From Mycobacterium sp. E787 (GTDB taxonomy: Bacteria; Actinomycetota; Actinomycetes; Mycobacteriales; Mycobacteriaceae), in the NCBI RefSeq assembly GCF_001668725.1, contig NZ_LZKL01000084.1:124001-188000 (forward strand): 64,000 nt of DNA, given 5' to 3'. A program made the translations under genes and the position numbers. The first letter of the stretch is position 1; every line of letters starts with the position of its first letter. Below are positions 26,811-36,353 of this stretch, piece by piece. Under the pieces are notes generated by a model. That model was not told where the DNA came from. It worked only from the letters and a program-made list of their open reading frames with translations, and made no database searches.

Positions 26811-28531
26811 TGGGTGACTTCCTGCGCGGCCTGCTCAAGGGTGCGGTCGGCCCGAAGGACAACGATTCGCGGTTCCTGCTCGACGTGCACTCCCGCGACC
26901 TGCCCGGCGAGAAGACCATGCGGCGCTTCCGTGACGACGACGAGGTGGACCTGGTCGTCGTCGGCGCCGGCGCGGGCGGCTCGGTGCTGGCGCAACGGCT
27001 GGCCCGCGCCGGGTGGCGGATCGTGATCCTCGAGGCCGGCCCGTTCTGGCACCCCGACGAGGACTGGGTGTCCGACGAGGCCGGCTCCCATTCCCTGTAT
27101 TGGACGCAGAAGCGCATCATCGGCGGCGACGACCCGATCGAGCTGGGCAAGAACAACTCCGGGCGCGGGGTCGGCGGATCGATGGTGCACTATGCCGGCT
27201 ACTGCCCGCGGTTTCACCCCAGCGACTTCGCGACCCGCACCCTCGACGGGATCGGGGCGGACTGGCCCATCCGCTACGAAGACGTGCTGCCCCACTACGA
27301 GCGCGTCGAGCTCGAGTTGCCGGTCGCCGGCCAGGACTGGCCATGGGGCCATAAGCACCGCTATTCCTTTGCCCCGCATCCCATTTCGGGGGCGGCCGCC
27401 AAGCTGTGGCGCGGCGCGATGAAGCTCGGCATCGAGATGCGCGTCGGGCCCGTCGGCATCGTCAACGGAACCTTCGGCAACCGGCCGCACTGCATCTACC
27501 GCGGCTACTGCCTGCAAGGCTGCAAGGTCAACGCCAAGGCCAGCCCGTACGTCACGCACCTGCCCGACGCGCTGGCCCACGGCGTGGAGATCCGCGCCAA
27601 CTGCATGGCCGCCCGCGTCGAACTCGACGACAGCGGCGCCGCACGGGGCGTGGTCTACTACGACGAGGTGGGCGGTACCGAACGCCTGCAACGCGCCAAA
27701 GCCGTTGCCGTGGCAGGGTATTCGATCGAAACACCGCGCCTGCTGCTCAACTCGGTCAGCGACCGCTTCCCGAACGGGCTGGGCAACAACGACGATCAGG
27801 TCGGGCGCTACGTGATGGTGCAGGGCGCCACCCAGTCCGCGGGCCGCTGGTCCGAGGAGGTTCGGATGTACAAGGCGCCTCCCCCCGAGGTGTCCTCCGA
27901 ACAGTTCTACGAGACCGACCCCGATCGCGGTTTCGCCCGCGGCTTTTCCATCCAGACCGTGTCGCCGATGCCCATCGGCTGGGCCGAACACGTGATGGCC
28001 GACGGGCACTGGGGCCGCGCGCTGCGCGAGTACATGCGCGACTACAACCACTGGGCGACCATCGGGGTGCTCAACGAGCTGCTGCCGCGGCCGGACAACC
28101 GGGTCACCCTGGCCTCTGGGGCCGAGGCCAGAGACCCGTACGGCATCCCGGTGGCCCGTTTCGACTACTCGCTCTGCGACAACGACAGGGCCAACATGGC
28201 CTACTCCACCAAGGTGATCGGCGACATCCTGCACGCCGCCGACGCGCAGGACGTGCTCACCATCGAGCGCTTCGCCCACCTGATCGGCGGCGCGCGGATG
28301 GGCACCGGCCCGGAGAATTCGGTGGTCGACTCCGACCACCGGGTGTGGGGCGTGCCGAACCTGTTCCTCGCCGACGGCTCGGTCTGCCCGACTCAGGGCT
28401 CGGCGAACCCGGCGCTGACCATCATGGCGCTGGCCTCGCGGCTGGCCGAGCGCATGGCAACCGGAAAGATCTGCGCCGCGGCGCCCGGTGGCAGCCGTCC
28501 GGTGCGGTCCGAGGCGGCGGCCCGTGGCTGA
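26810..28531 (+). CDS. GMC-family flavoprotein oxidoreductase
   Basis: A 573-residue glucose-methanol-choline oxidoreductase, the catalytic FAD subunit. The dinucleotide fold is VDLVVVGAGAGGSVLAQRLA (about residues 44-63) with the second-strand Glu in RIVILEAGPFWH; the GMC loop is NNSGRGVGGSMVHYAGY (about 109-125), and the C-terminal substrate domain has the expected VPNLFLADGSVCPTQGSANP. A Cys-rich insert CIYRGYCLQGC (about 226-236) resembles one in the gluconate and sorbitol dehydrogenase branch. It pairs with the subunit 3 gene before it. The likely substrate is a sugar, sugar acid or polyol, but which one cannot be read from the sequence. Its end overlaps the GH15 start by 8 bases. Confidence 0.9.
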   Translation: MGDFLRGLLKGAVGPKDNDSRFLLDVHSRDLPGEKTMRRFRDDDEVDLVVVGAGAGGSVLAQRLARAGWRIVILEAGPFWHPDEDWVSDEAGSHSLYWTQKRIIGGDDPIELGKNNSGRGVGGSMVHYAGYCPRFHPSDFATRTLDGIGADWPIRYEDVLPHYERVELELPVAGQDWPWGHKHRYSFAPHPISGAAAKLWRGAMKLGIEMRVGPVGIVNGTFGNRPHCIYRGYCLQGCKVNAKASPYVTHLPDALAHGVEIRANCMAARVELDDSGAARGVVYYDEVGGTERLQRAKAVAVAGYSIETPRLLLNSVSDRFPNGLGNNDDQVGRYVMVQGATQSAGRWSEEVRMYKAPPPEVSSEQFYETDPDRGFARGFSIQTVSPMPIGWAEHVMADGHWGRALREYMRDYNHWATIGVLNELLPRPDNRVTLASGAEARDPYGIPVARFDYSLCDNDRANMAYSTKVIGDILHAADAQDVLTIERFAHLIGGARMGTGPENSVVDSDHRVWGVPNLFLADGSVCPTQGSANPALTIMALASRLAERMATGKICAAAPGGSRPVRSEAAARG

Positions 28532-30317
28532 GCGGACCACCGTCGTCGATGCGGAGTTTTCCCCGCGGGTGCTGCGCGAGTACGCGCTGCTGGCCGACGG
28601 CGAACGGGGCGCGTTGGTCGGTCCCCAGGGCGACGTCGCGTGGCTGTGCGCGCCGCGCTGGGACTCCGACGCCGTCTTCTCCAACCTCATCGGCGGCGAC
28701 GGGGTGTACGCGATCACCCCGACCGATCCGCGGCACGTGTGGGGCGGCTACTACGAGCCGGGCAGCCTGATCTGGCGCAACCGCTGGATCACCCGCGACG
28801 GCATCGTGGAATGCCGCGAGGCGCTGGCCTTTCCGGGCGACCCCGATCGGGTGGTGCTGCTGCGTCGGCTGATGGGCTGCCAGGGGACCGGGCGCGTGCG
28901 CGTGCTGCTGCGGCCGAGCGCGGAATTCGGCCGACACGGCGCGGGGAAGCTCAGCCTCGACGACGGCATATGGAGCGGGCGATCGGGGCGGCTGCGCTGG
29001 CGGTGGGCGGGCGGCGACGACGCGCGCGCCGCGCATTGCTCCCGCGACCGCAATGAGCTGCTCGCGTGCGAGATCACCATCGACGAGGGCCGGCACCACG
29101 ACCTCGTGCTGGAGTTGTCCGAGCACGAACTGCCCGACCGGCCACCCGACCCCGACACCACCTGGGACGCCACCGCGGCCGCCTGGCAGCGCAGCATGCC
29201 CGAGCTCAACTGCACCATCGCCCCTCGCGACGGGCGGCATTCCTACGCGGTGCTGCGCGGGCTGACCAGCAGCGGCGGCGGCATGGTCGCGGCAGCGACG
29301 ATGAGCCTGCCCGAACGCGCGCACACCAACCAGAACTACGACTACCGCTACGCCTGGATCCGCGACCAGGTGTACGCCGGCATGGCCGCGGCGGCCGTGG
29401 GGGCAACCGAGCTGCTCGACCGGGCCGTCGAGTTCGTCGGTGGCCGGCTGCTCGACGAGGGCCCGAAGCTCAAGCCCGCCTACACCGTCAGCGGCGCCCC
29501 GGTTCCCAGCGAAGAAACGCTCGACCTGCCCGGCTACCCGGGCGGCACGGACAAGATCGGCAATTGGGTCAACCAGCAGTTCCAACTCGACGTCTTCGGC
29601 GAGTCGCTGCAGCTGCTGGCCAGGGCCGCCGCCGCCGACCGGCTCGATGCGGACGGCTGGCGCGCCGCCCAGATGGCGATCGCCGCGATCGAAAAGCGTT
29701 GGGGCGAACCGGATGCGGGGATCTGGGAACTCCAAGACGAGTACTGGACGCAGTCGCGCCTGGCCTGTGTGGCCGGGCTGCGCGCCATCGCCAAGGTGGC
29801 CGGCGGCGGCACGGAGGTCTCCTCCTCCGCCTCGCTGGCCGACGCCATTCTCGCCGACACCGCGGCCAAGAGCCTGCACCCGCAGGACGGCTACTGGCAA
29901 CGCAGCCCCGGGATTTCGGGCGTCGACGCGTCGCTGCTGCTGCCCCCGGTGCGGGGCGCGCTGCCGGCCGACGACCCGCGCACCCGCGCCACACTCGACG
30001 CCGTCCGCGCACAACTCACCCACGACGGGTTCGTGTACCGCTTCCGGCACGACGAGCGCGACCTCGGCGATGCCGAAGGAGCGTTCCTACTCTGCGGATT
30101 CATGATGGCCCTGGCGGAACACCAACTGGGCCATGCCCACTGCGCGATGCGCTGGTTCGAACGCAACCGTGCCGCCTGCGGGCCGCCCGGGCTGTTCTGC
30201 GAGGAATACGACGTCAGGCAGCGGCAGCTGCGCGGCAACCTGCCGCAGGCGTTCGCGCACGCCCTGCTCCTCGAATGCACGGCCACCCTCGCCGAGGACG
30301 CCATCCATCACGACTGA
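28524..30317 (+). CDS. glycoside hydrolase family 15 protein (glucoamylase or trehalase type)
   Basis: A 597-residue GH15 enzyme. The N-terminal beta-sandwich ([20 protein letters not shown] and [19 protein letters not shown], residues about 15-60) is followed by the (alpha/alpha)6 barrel with the typical first catalytic region [16 protein letters not shown] (about 270-285) and the [14 protein letters not shown] block. Mycobacterial members include GH15 trehalases; glucoamylase-type activity is the alternative. There is no signal peptide, so it acts in the cytoplasm. The GTG at 28524 overlaps the GMC stop by 8 bases (GTGGCTGA). The C-terminal [19 protein letters not shown] region contains the second catalytic part. 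Confidence 0.9.
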   Translation: MAERTTVVDAEFSPRVLREYALLADGERGALVGPQGDVAWLCAPRWDSDAVFSNLIGGDGVYAITPTDPRHVWGGYYEPGSLIWRNRWITRDGIVECREALAFPGDPDRVVLLRRLMGCQGTGRVRVLLRPSAEFGRHGAGKLSLDDGIWSGRSGRLRWRWAGGDDARAAHCSRDRNELLACEITIDEGRHHDLVLELSEHELPDRPPDPDTTWDATAAAWQRSMPELNCTIAPRDGRHSYAVLRGLTSSGGGMVAAATMSLPERAHTNQNYDYRYAWIRDQVYAGMAAAAVGATELLDRAVEFVGGRLLDEGPKLKPAYTVSGAPVPSEETLDLPGYPGGTDKIGNWVNQQFQLDVFGESLQLLARAAAADRLDADGWRAAQMAIAAIEKRWGEPDAGIWELQDEYWTQSRLACVAGLRAIAKVAGGGTEVSSSASLADAILADTAAKSLHPQDGYWQRSPGISGVDASLLLPPVRGALPADDPRTRATLDAVRAQLTHDGFVYRFRHDERDLGDAEGAFLLCGFMMALAEHQLGHAHCAMRWFERNRAACGPPGLFCEEYDVRQRQLRGNLPQAFAHALLLECTATLAEDAIHHD

Positions 30318-30342
30318 CCCGCCGAGACGAAAGGCAGACGCT

Positions 30343-31344
30343 ATGACACAGAACGTGGTGATCACCGGGGCCAGCGCCGGCATCGGCCGCGCCACCGCCC
30401 AGTTGTTCGGACAGCGCGGCGCCAATGTCACCCTGCTCGCCCGCGGCGCGGCCGGGCTGGAAGGCGCGGCCCGCGACGTCGAGGCCGGCGGCGGCAAGGC
30501 GCTGGCCATCCCGACCGACGTGGCCGACTGCTCGGCCGTCGAGGCCGCCGCCGACGAGGCCGAATCCGCCTTCGGCCCCATCGACACCTGGGTCAACGTC
30601 GCGTTCACCTCCGTGTTCGCGCCGTTCTGGGAGATATCCGCCGAGGAATTCAAGCGCGTGACCGAGGTGACCTACCTGGGCTACGTGCACGGCACCATGG
30701 CGGCGCTGGCCAAGATGCGCCCGCGCGACCGCGGCACCATCGTGCAGGTCGGCTCCGCGCTCAGCGAGCGGTCGATCCCCCTGCAGTCGGCCTACTGCGG
30801 CGCCAAGCACGCCACCAACGGGTTCACCGAATCGGTGCGCTGCGAGCTGCTGCACGAGGGCTCGAACGTGCGGATCACCGTCGTGCAGATGCCGGCGGTC
30901 AACACCCCGCAGTTCTCCTGGGTGCTGTCCCGGCTGCCCCGGCATCCGCAGCCGGTGCCGCCGATCTACCAGCCGGAGGTCGCGGCCCGGGGCGTCGTGT
31001 ACGCCGCGGATCATCCCGGGCGCAAACAGTATTGGGTCGGTGACAGCACCGCGGTCACCCTCCTCGCGCAGAAGTTCGTCGCGCCGCTGCTCGATCGCTA
31101 CCTCGGCCGCACCGGATTCGACTCTCAGCAGACCCACGAGCGGGTGAACGGCCAACAGCCGCACAATCTTTGGCAGCCGGTCGATCAGGAGCCCGGCAGC
31201 GACCACGGCGCGCACGGCGAGTTCGACGGCAAGTCGCACTCCCACAGCCCGCAGGTGTGGTTGTCCCAGCATCCGCTCGCCGGCGGCACCGGTGCGCTGG
31301 GGCTCGGGCTGGGTGCGCTGCTGGCGCTGCGGCGGGCGCGATGA
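30343..31344 (+). CDS. short-chain dehydrogenase/reductase with C-terminal hydrophobic tail
   Basis: A 333-residue SDR, longer than the usual 250. The cofactor motif [16 protein letters not shown] (residues 5-20) and the catalytic Ser with YCGAKHA (Tyr-x-x-x-Lys, about 148-154) are intact. The acidic or basic residue at the end of the second strand (LLARGAAGL) favours NADP. After about residue 250 comes a polar, His-rich linker and a hydrophobic tail ending [17 protein letters not shown], so the protein may be membrane-tethered. RBS AAAGG lies in front of the ATG at 30343. It overlaps the next gene by ATGA. Confidence 0.9.
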   Translation: MTQNVVITGASAGIGRATAQLFGQRGANVTLLARGAAGLEGAARDVEAGGGKALAIPTDVADCSAVEAAADEAESAFGPIDTWVNVAFTSVFAPFWEISAEEFKRVTEVTYLGYVHGTMAALAKMRPRDRGTIVQVGSALSERSIPLQSAYCGAKHATNGFTESVRCELLHEGSNVRITVVQMPAVNTPQFSWVLSRLPRHPQPVPPIYQPEVAARGVVYAADHPGRKQYWVGDSTAVTLLAQKFVAPLLDRYLGRTGFDSQQTHERVNGQQPHNLWQPVDQEPGSDHGAHGEFDGKSHSHSPQVWLSQHPLAGGTGALGLGLGALLALRRAR

Positions 31345-31793
31345 CGGCCTGGGCGCGAATCGTCTACGGGTTGGCGCTCCTCGCGGCCCCGACTCCGCTG
31401 CTGCGACTCGCATCCGGCAAGACGGCAACCACCCGCGAGCGCGCGGTGACCCGCGTCCTGGGGGCGCGGCTGCTGACCCAGGCCGCGGTCACCGACATCC
31501 GGCCCGACGCGGTGAGCGTGGCGCTGGGCGCCGAGGTCGACTTCGTGCACGCGGCCACGATGCTCCTCTGGGCGGCGGTTGACCGCGGGTCGCGACGGTT
31601 GACGCTGCTGAGCGCCGCGACCGCCGGCCTGTTCGCCGTCGCCGGCGCCGCCCAGGCGCGTCGGACGCCCGCGGTGGCGGACGGCCCGACCGGCGACGCG
31701 CTGGCCACCCTCGTCCGGCTTCGGCACCGCATCGCCGAAGCCGTCGCGCGGTACACGATGCCCGGCGACGTTCGCGCCGCCCTGAAAACCTGA
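31341..31793 (+). CDS. small membrane protein of unknown function
   Basis: A 150-residue protein with three probable transmembrane helices ([20 protein letters not shown] at 5-24, [10 protein letters not shown] near 75, and [19 protein letters not shown] near 95-113). No named family is recognised. It overlaps the SDR stop by ATGA, ends ten bases before the enolase-superfamily gene, and is therefore clearly part of the operon. Similar small proteins follow SDR genes in other mycobacteria, as far as I recall, but no role is known. The Arg-rich segment between the first two helices ([14 protein letters not shown]) should be on the inside. Confidence 0.7.
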   Translation: MTAWARIVYGLALLAAPTPLLRLASGKTATTRERAVTRVLGARLLTQAAVTDIRPDAVSVALGAEVDFVHAATMLLWAAVDRGSRRLTLLSAATAGLFAVAGAAQARRTPAVADGPTGDALATLVRLRHRIAEAVARYTMPGDVRAALKT

Positions 31794-31803
31794 GGAGCCC
31801 GTC

Positions 31804-32922
31804 ATGTCACCAAGCACGCGGGGCGACGCCTGCATCGACGAGGTCACGGCGCAGGCGTACGAAATCCCTACCGACGCACCGGAAGCCGACGGCACGTTCG
31901 CGTGGTCTTCGACCACGCTGGTCCTGGCCGAGGTGGTCGCGGGCGGCCGCCGCGGGCTGGGCTACACCTATGCCGCCGGCGCCTGCCGCGAGCTGATCAC
32001 CGGGCCGCTCGCCGGCGCGGTCAAGGGACACAGCGCCCTCGACATCCCCGGCGCCTGGGAGTCGATGGTCCGGGCGATCCGCAACAGCGGCCGCCCGGGC
32101 CTGGTCTCCTGCGCGATCTCGGCGGTCGACACCGCGCTGTGGGACCTCAAGGGAAAGCTCCTCGAACTCCCGGTGTGCCGCCTGCTCGGCGTGGCGCGCC
32201 CGGATCTGCCGATCTACGGCAGCGGCGGCTTCACCACCTACGACGAGCGCGAGACGCGCACCCAACTGGAGCGCTGGGTCGACACGTGGAAGATCCCCCG
32301 CGTGAAGATCAAGATCGGTGAGTCGTCGGGTTCCGACGAGCGCCGAGACCTCGACCGAATCGCGCTGGCGCGCAAGGTGATCGGCCCCGACACCGAACTG
32401 TACGTCGACGCCAACGGCGGCTACCGCCGCAAGCAGGCGATCCGGGTCGCCCACGCCATGGCCGACCACGACGTCACCTGGTTCGAAGAGCCCGTCTCGT
32501 CCGACGACCTCGCCGGGCTGCGGGAGGTGCGCGACCAGGTGACCCCGGATGTCACCGCCGGCGAATACGGCTACGACCTGAACTATTTCCGCCGCATGCT
32601 GTCCGCCGAGGCGGTGGACTGCCTGCAGATCGACGTCACCCGTTGCGGCGGCATCACCGACTGGCTGCGGGCCGCGGCCGTCGCCGCCGCGCACAACGTC
32701 GACGTTTCGGGGCACTGCGCGCCCAACCTGCATGCCCACATCGCCGCCGCGATTCCCAACCTGCGGCACCTGGAGTACTTCCACGACCACCACCGCATCG
32801 AGCACATGCTCTTCGACGGGGCCCTGCCGCCCGACGGCGGGGCGCTGCGGCCCGATCAGCACCGGCCCGGCCTGGGGCTGGAGTTCAAACACCGCGACGC
32901 CGAGGAGTACCGGGTCGGCTGA
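31804..32922 (+). CDS. enolase-superfamily (mandelate racemase/muconate lactonizing) enzyme
   Basis: A 372-residue enolase-superfamily enzyme, most like the sugar-acid dehydratase and racemase subgroups. The catalytic Lys pair appears as VKIKIG (about residues 163-168), metal ligands follow as DANGGY, WFEEPV and AGEYGY, then IDVTRCGG and the C-terminal base in GHCAPNLH. All expected residues are present, so it should be active. Together with a sugar-oxidising flavoprotein and a glucosidase in the same operon, a substrate such as an aldonate is plausible, but unproven. ATG 31804 has AGGAG nearby. It is the last gene of the operon. Confidence 0.88.
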   Translation: MSPSTRGDACIDEVTAQAYEIPTDAPEADGTFAWSSTTLVLAEVVAGGRRGLGYTYAAGACRELITGPLAGAVKGHSALDIPGAWESMVRAIRNSGRPGLVSCAISAVDTALWDLKGKLLELPVCRLLGVARPDLPIYGSGGFTTYDERETRTQLERWVDTWKIPRVKIKIGESSGSDERRDLDRIALARKVIGPDTELYVDANGGYRRKQAIRVAHAMADHDVTWFEEPVSSDDLAGLREVRDQVTPDVTAGEYGYDLNYFRRMLSAEAVDCLQIDVTRCGGITDWLRAAAVAAAHNVDVSGHCAPNLHAHIAAAIPNLRHLEYFHDHHRIEHMLFDGALPPDGGALRPDQHRPGLGLEFKHRDAEEYRVG

Positions 32923-33015
32923 GGAGCCGCCGCGCGTCGTAAACCCGTGCATGAAGCTGCCTGAAAACGGGCATTGATATGCAACAAGCATCAAGGCAGT
33001 CCGGGGAGACAGGCG

Positions 33016-33732
33016 ATGAGTGTGAACTTCGACGATGAGACGGCCGAGCGTCGCAACGGGGAGGCCGAGCGCGCGGCACCCTCCGAGGCACTCATGTCCG
33101 ATGTGGTCGAGGAACAGGAGCTGGGCGCGGTCGACATGGTGCTGGGGTTGGGCGAGCCGCAGCGCGTGGGCCGGTTCCGGTTCTTCCTCGACGGCCAGCG
33201 CTGGGAATGGTCGGACGCCGTCGCGCGCATGCACGGCTACGAGCCGGGACAGGTCGAGCCCACTACGGAATTGTTGTTGCAGCACAAGCACCCCGAGGAC
33301 CGGGAGCGCGTCGCGGCCGTCCTGGACCACGTGCTCAAGGGCAAGCCGTTCAGCAGCCGGCACCGGATCATCGACACCGCCGGACAGACCCGCTGCGTCG
33401 TCGTCGCGGGTGACCGGATGGTCGACGACAAGGGCGCGCTGGCCGGCACCTCGGGTTTCTACGTCGACGTCACGGACTCGCTGCACACCGACATCACCAA
33501 CGTCCTGGAGGCGGTGGCCGACGCCCGCGCCCGGATCGAACAGGCGAAGGGCGTGCTCATGGCCGCCTACGGCATCTCCGCGGAGCGCGCGTTCGACATC
33601 CTGGTCTGGCGGTCGCAGGAGACCAACCTGAAGGTTCGGGACCTCGCCACCCGCTTCCTGGACGCCGTGGCGGGCAAGGCCTCGCCCGACACCCGAACCC
33701 ACGTCGACCACGCGCTGCTGACCCTCCAATAA
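33016..33732 (+). CDS. PAS-ANTAR regulator
   Basis: A 238-residue signalling protein. After a 45-residue acidic N-terminus comes a PAS domain (RFRFFLDGQRWEWSDAVARM to YVDVTDSLHTD, about residues 52-150), then an ANTAR RNA-binding domain (RIEQAKGVLMAAYGIS, AFDILVWRSQETNLKVRDLA, about 165-215). ANTAR proteins act as antiterminators by binding paired RNA hairpins in leader transcripts. The PAS domain would sense a small ligand or redox state. The ATG at 33016 is preceded by GGGGAGACAGG; the ATG at 32974 gives an unlikely extension. It is the first gene of the short run with ABC-F and SGNH genes, so it might control them. Confidence 0.9.
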   Translation: MSVNFDDETAERRNGEAERAAPSEALMSDVVEEQELGAVDMVLGLGEPQRVGRFRFFLDGQRWEWSDAVARMHGYEPGQVEPTTELLLQHKHPEDRERVAAVLDHVLKGKPFSSRHRIIDTAGQTRCVVVAGDRMVDDKGALAGTSGFYVDVTDSLHTDITNVLEAVADARARIEQAKGVLMAAYGISAERAFDILVWRSQETNLKVRDLATRFLDAVAGKASPDTRTHVDHALLTLQ

Positions 33733-33739
33733 TTGCCGG

Positions 33740-35512
33740 GTGGCGCACCTACTGGGAGCCGAGGGCGTACGCCTGGAATACCCGAATCAGCTGGTGTTCG
33801 AGTCGGTCACCCTGGGCGTCGACGACGGCGCGCGCATCGGCATCGTCGGGCGCAACGGCGACGGCAAATCCAGCCTGTTGGGCCTGCTGACCGGCCAGTT
33901 GCCGCCCCACGCCGGCCGGGTCACCCGCCGCAGCGGGCTGCGGGTCAGCGCGCTGAGCCAGGCCGACACCCTCGACCCCGGGCACACCGTGGGCTGGACG
34001 CTGGTCGGCGGGGCGCCCGAGCACCAGTGGGCGGGTGACGCGCGGGTGCGCGACGTGGTCGGCGGGCTGGTGTCAGACATCGTGTGGGACGCCACAGTCG
34101 ACACCCTGTCCGGCGGGCAGCGTCGCCGCGTCCAGCTGGCCCGGCTGCTGATCGGCGAGTGGGACGTGATCGCCCTCGACGAGCCCACCAACCACCTGGA
34201 CATCGAGGGCATCACCTGGCTGGCCGGCCACCTGCGGGACCGCTGGGCGCGCAACACCGGCGGGCTGTTGCTGGTGACGCACGACCGCTGGTTCCTCGAC
34301 GAGGTCGCGACCACGACGTGGGAGGTGCACGACGGGATCGTCGAGCCGTTCGACGGCGGCTACGCCGCCTACGTGCTGCAGCGCGTCGAGCGCGACCGGG
34401 TGGCCGCCGCCACCGAGGCCAAGCGGCAGAACCTGATGCGCAAGGAGCTGGCGTGGCTGCGCCGGGGACCGCCGGCGCGCACCTCCAAGCCCAGGTTCCG
34501 GATCGAGGCCGCCAACCAGCTGATCGCCGACGTGCCGCCGCTGCGCAACACCGTCGAGCTGGCCAAGCTGGCGACGGCGCGGCTCGGCAAGGATGTCATC
34601 GACCTGCTCGACGTGTCGGTCTCGTTTGGCGGCCGGCCCGTGCTGCGCGACGTCGAATGGCGGATCGCGCCGGGCGAACGCACCGGGATCGTCGGGGCCA
34701 ACGGCGCCGGCAAGTCGACGCTGCTGGGGCTGATCGCCGGAACCGTCACGCCGGACACCGGGCGCGTCAAGCGCGGCAAGACGGTTCGGCTGGCCGTGCT
34801 GGACCAGCGGGGCGAGGAGCTGGCCGCGCTCGCCGGCGACCGGATCGCCGACGTGCTGGGCGGGCTGCGCGGCGGCTACGAGGTCGACGGCCGCGAGGTG
34901 ACGCCGGCCCAGCTGCTGGAGCGGCTCGGGTTCGGGCGCGGCCAGCTGTCCGCGCGCGTCGGCGACCTGTCCGGAGGTCAGCGCCGGCGGCTGCAGCTGA
35001 TGCTCACACTGCTTGCCGAGCCAAACGTGCTGCTCCTCGACGAGCCCACCAACGACGTCGACACCGACATGCTGACCGCCGTGGAGGACCTGCTCGACTC
35101 GTGGCCGGGCACCCTGATCGTCGTCTCGCACGACCGCTACCTGCTCGAGCGGGTCACCGATCAGCAGTACGCGATCCTCGACGGCCGGCTGCGGCACCTG
35201 CCGGGCGGGATCGACGAGTACCTGCGGCTGGCGGCGCACCGTCCGGTCGCTCCCGAGCGCCCGCGGGGCGAGCCCGCTCCCGCAGCCATGTCGGGGGCGC
35301 GGCGACGCACCGCCGAGAAGGAGCTGGCCGCCGTCGACCGCCAGCTGACGCGGCTGGCCGAGCGGATCGCGGCCAAACACCACGAGCTCGCCGACCACGA
35401 CCAGTCCGACCACGTCGGCCTGACGCGGCTCACGGGAGAATTGCGCGGCCTGGAACGGGAGGTCGCCGCCACCGAGAGCCGCTGGCTGGAGCTCTCGGAG
35501 CTACTCGAATAA
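33740..35512 (+). CDS. ABC-F family ATPase (intact Rv1667c-Rv1668c equivalent)
   Basis: A 590-residue soluble protein with two fused ABC domains and no membrane segments. Domain 1 has GIVGRNGDGKSSLLGLL and DTLSGGQRRRVQLARLL with ALDEPTNHLD; domain 2 has GIVGANGAGKSTLLGLI and DLSGGQRRRLQLML with LLDEPTNDVD. The inter-domain linker (about 235-280) is highly basic as in ribosome-binding ABC-F proteins that protect against antibiotics or regulate translation. H37Rv carries two shorter genes (217 and 372 residues) annotated as macrolide transporters in the equivalent place, which add up to this length. A GTG start at 33740 is used. A C-terminal coiled coil (about 515-588) ends the protein. Confidence 0.9.
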   Translation: MAHLLGAEGVRLEYPNQLVFESVTLGVDDGARIGIVGRNGDGKSSLLGLLTGQLPPHAGRVTRRSGLRVSALSQADTLDPGHTVGWTLVGGAPEHQWAGDARVRDVVGGLVSDIVWDATVDTLSGGQRRRVQLARLLIGEWDVIALDEPTNHLDIEGITWLAGHLRDRWARNTGGLLLVTHDRWFLDEVATTTWEVHDGIVEPFDGGYAAYVLQRVERDRVAAATEAKRQNLMRKELAWLRRGPPARTSKPRFRIEAANQLIADVPPLRNTVELAKLATARLGKDVIDLLDVSVSFGGRPVLRDVEWRIAPGERTGIVGANGAGKSTLLGLIAGTVTPDTGRVKRGKTVRLAVLDQRGEELAALAGDRIADVLGGLRGGYEVDGREVTPAQLLERLGFGRGQLSARVGDLSGGQRRRLQLMLTLLAEPNVLLLDEPTNDVDTDMLTAVEDLLDSWPGTLIVVSHDRYLLERVTDQQYAILDGRLRHLPGGIDEYLRLAAHRPVAPERPRGEPAPAAMSGARRRTAEKELAAVDRQLTRLAERIAAKHHELADHDQSDHVGLTRLTGELRGLEREVAATESRWLELSELLE

Positions 35513-35519
35513 TCGAACC

Positions 35520-36266
35520 GTGAATTCCGGCCGGGACGGCTCAGAGACGGTGGCGTGCGTCGGGTCCAGCACCACCGCGTCCAAGGGGACCTACCCGTGG
35601 ATCCCCGAACTGGCGCGCCGGCCGCAGAACAGCCGGTTCCGGTTCGTCAACCTCGGGGTGGGCGGCGACCTGTCCTTCGACGTTGTGCGGCGTCTGCCCC
35701 GCGTGATCGACATCCGGCCCGATCGGGTCATCGTCCTGATCGGCACGAACGACATCCTGGCGAGCGTCTTTCCGAATTTCCGCAGGGGAGTGCGGGTCTG
35801 GAAGGGGCTGCCGCACGAGCCCACGGTGCAGCGATTCCGGGACAACCTGCACCTGATCACCCGCAGGCTGCGGCGCGAGACCGAGGCGAGGATCGCGCTG
35901 AGCTCCCTCGCGCCGGTGGGCGAAGACCCCCATTCGGTGGATCCGGTTCAGTCCCGGCTGAACGAGCTGTTCGCCGCCTACGCGGACGTCATCCGGGACG
36001 TCTCGTCGCGCGAGGGGACGGACTACATCGCCTTCCATGAGGCGTTCGTCGAAGAGCTGGACCGCGCGGGGACGGCGAAGCCGTTCACCCGGTTTCCCTT
36101 CGGGTCGTTCTACCGCGACTACCTGGTCCGGGAAGCGATCCTACGGCGCAGCTTCGACGAGATTTCGCGAATGAACGGGTGGGAGTTTCACATCGACGGC
36201 GTTCATCTCAACACCCGCGGCGGCCGGATCCTGACCGAGGTCGTTCAGCGGTTCCTGGACTCGTAG
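35520..36266 (+). CDS. SGNH/GDSL-type hydrolase
   Basis: A 248-residue SGNH hydrolase with all four blocks visible: block I as VACVGSSTTASKG (Gly-Ser-Ser where Gly-Asp-Ser is usual), block II NLGVGGDLS, block III VLIGTNDIL (Asn of the oxyanion hole) and block V HIDGVHLNTRGG (Asp and His). The catalytic Ser, Gly, Asn and His are thus all present. There is no signal peptide, so it acts in the cytoplasm, for example as an esterase on a lipid or CoA-linked substrate. The GTG at 35520 follows the ABC-F stop by seven bases. It converges with pks11, in the location where H37Rv has cyp139A1. Confidence 0.87.
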   Translation: MNSGRDGSETVACVGSSTTASKGTYPWIPELARRPQNSRFRFVNLGVGGDLSFDVVRRLPRVIDIRPDRVIVLIGTNDILASVFPNFRRGVRVWKGLPHEPTVQRFRDNLHLITRRLRRETEARIALSSLAPVGEDPHSVDPVQSRLNELFAAYADVIRDVSSREGTDYIAFHEAFVEELDRAGTAKPFTRFPFGSFYRDYLVREAILRRSFDEISRMNGWEFHIDGVHLNTRGGRILTEVVQRFLDS

Positions 36267-36353
36267 CCGGGCGCGGCGGGAAGCCACCAATCGATCTCGT
36301 GGCTGATCGCAAGCGCGGCGCCGCCGGGCGCGGCGGGAAGCCACCATCGATCT
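36266..36353. repeat. near-identical 31-32 bp direct repeat after the SGNH gene
   Basis: Two copies, 36266-36297 and 36323-36353, share GCCGGGCGCGGCGGGAAGCC followed by ACCA(A)TCGATCT, differing by one inserted A. The second copy runs into the stop codon of pks11. It looks like a small tandem duplication in the gap between convergent genes. Confidence 0.85.

Noticed and set aside
33016..33732. Histidine kinase or response regulator
   Set aside because: There is no HisKA, HATPase or receiver domain; the C-terminal half is an ANTAR domain following a PAS fold.
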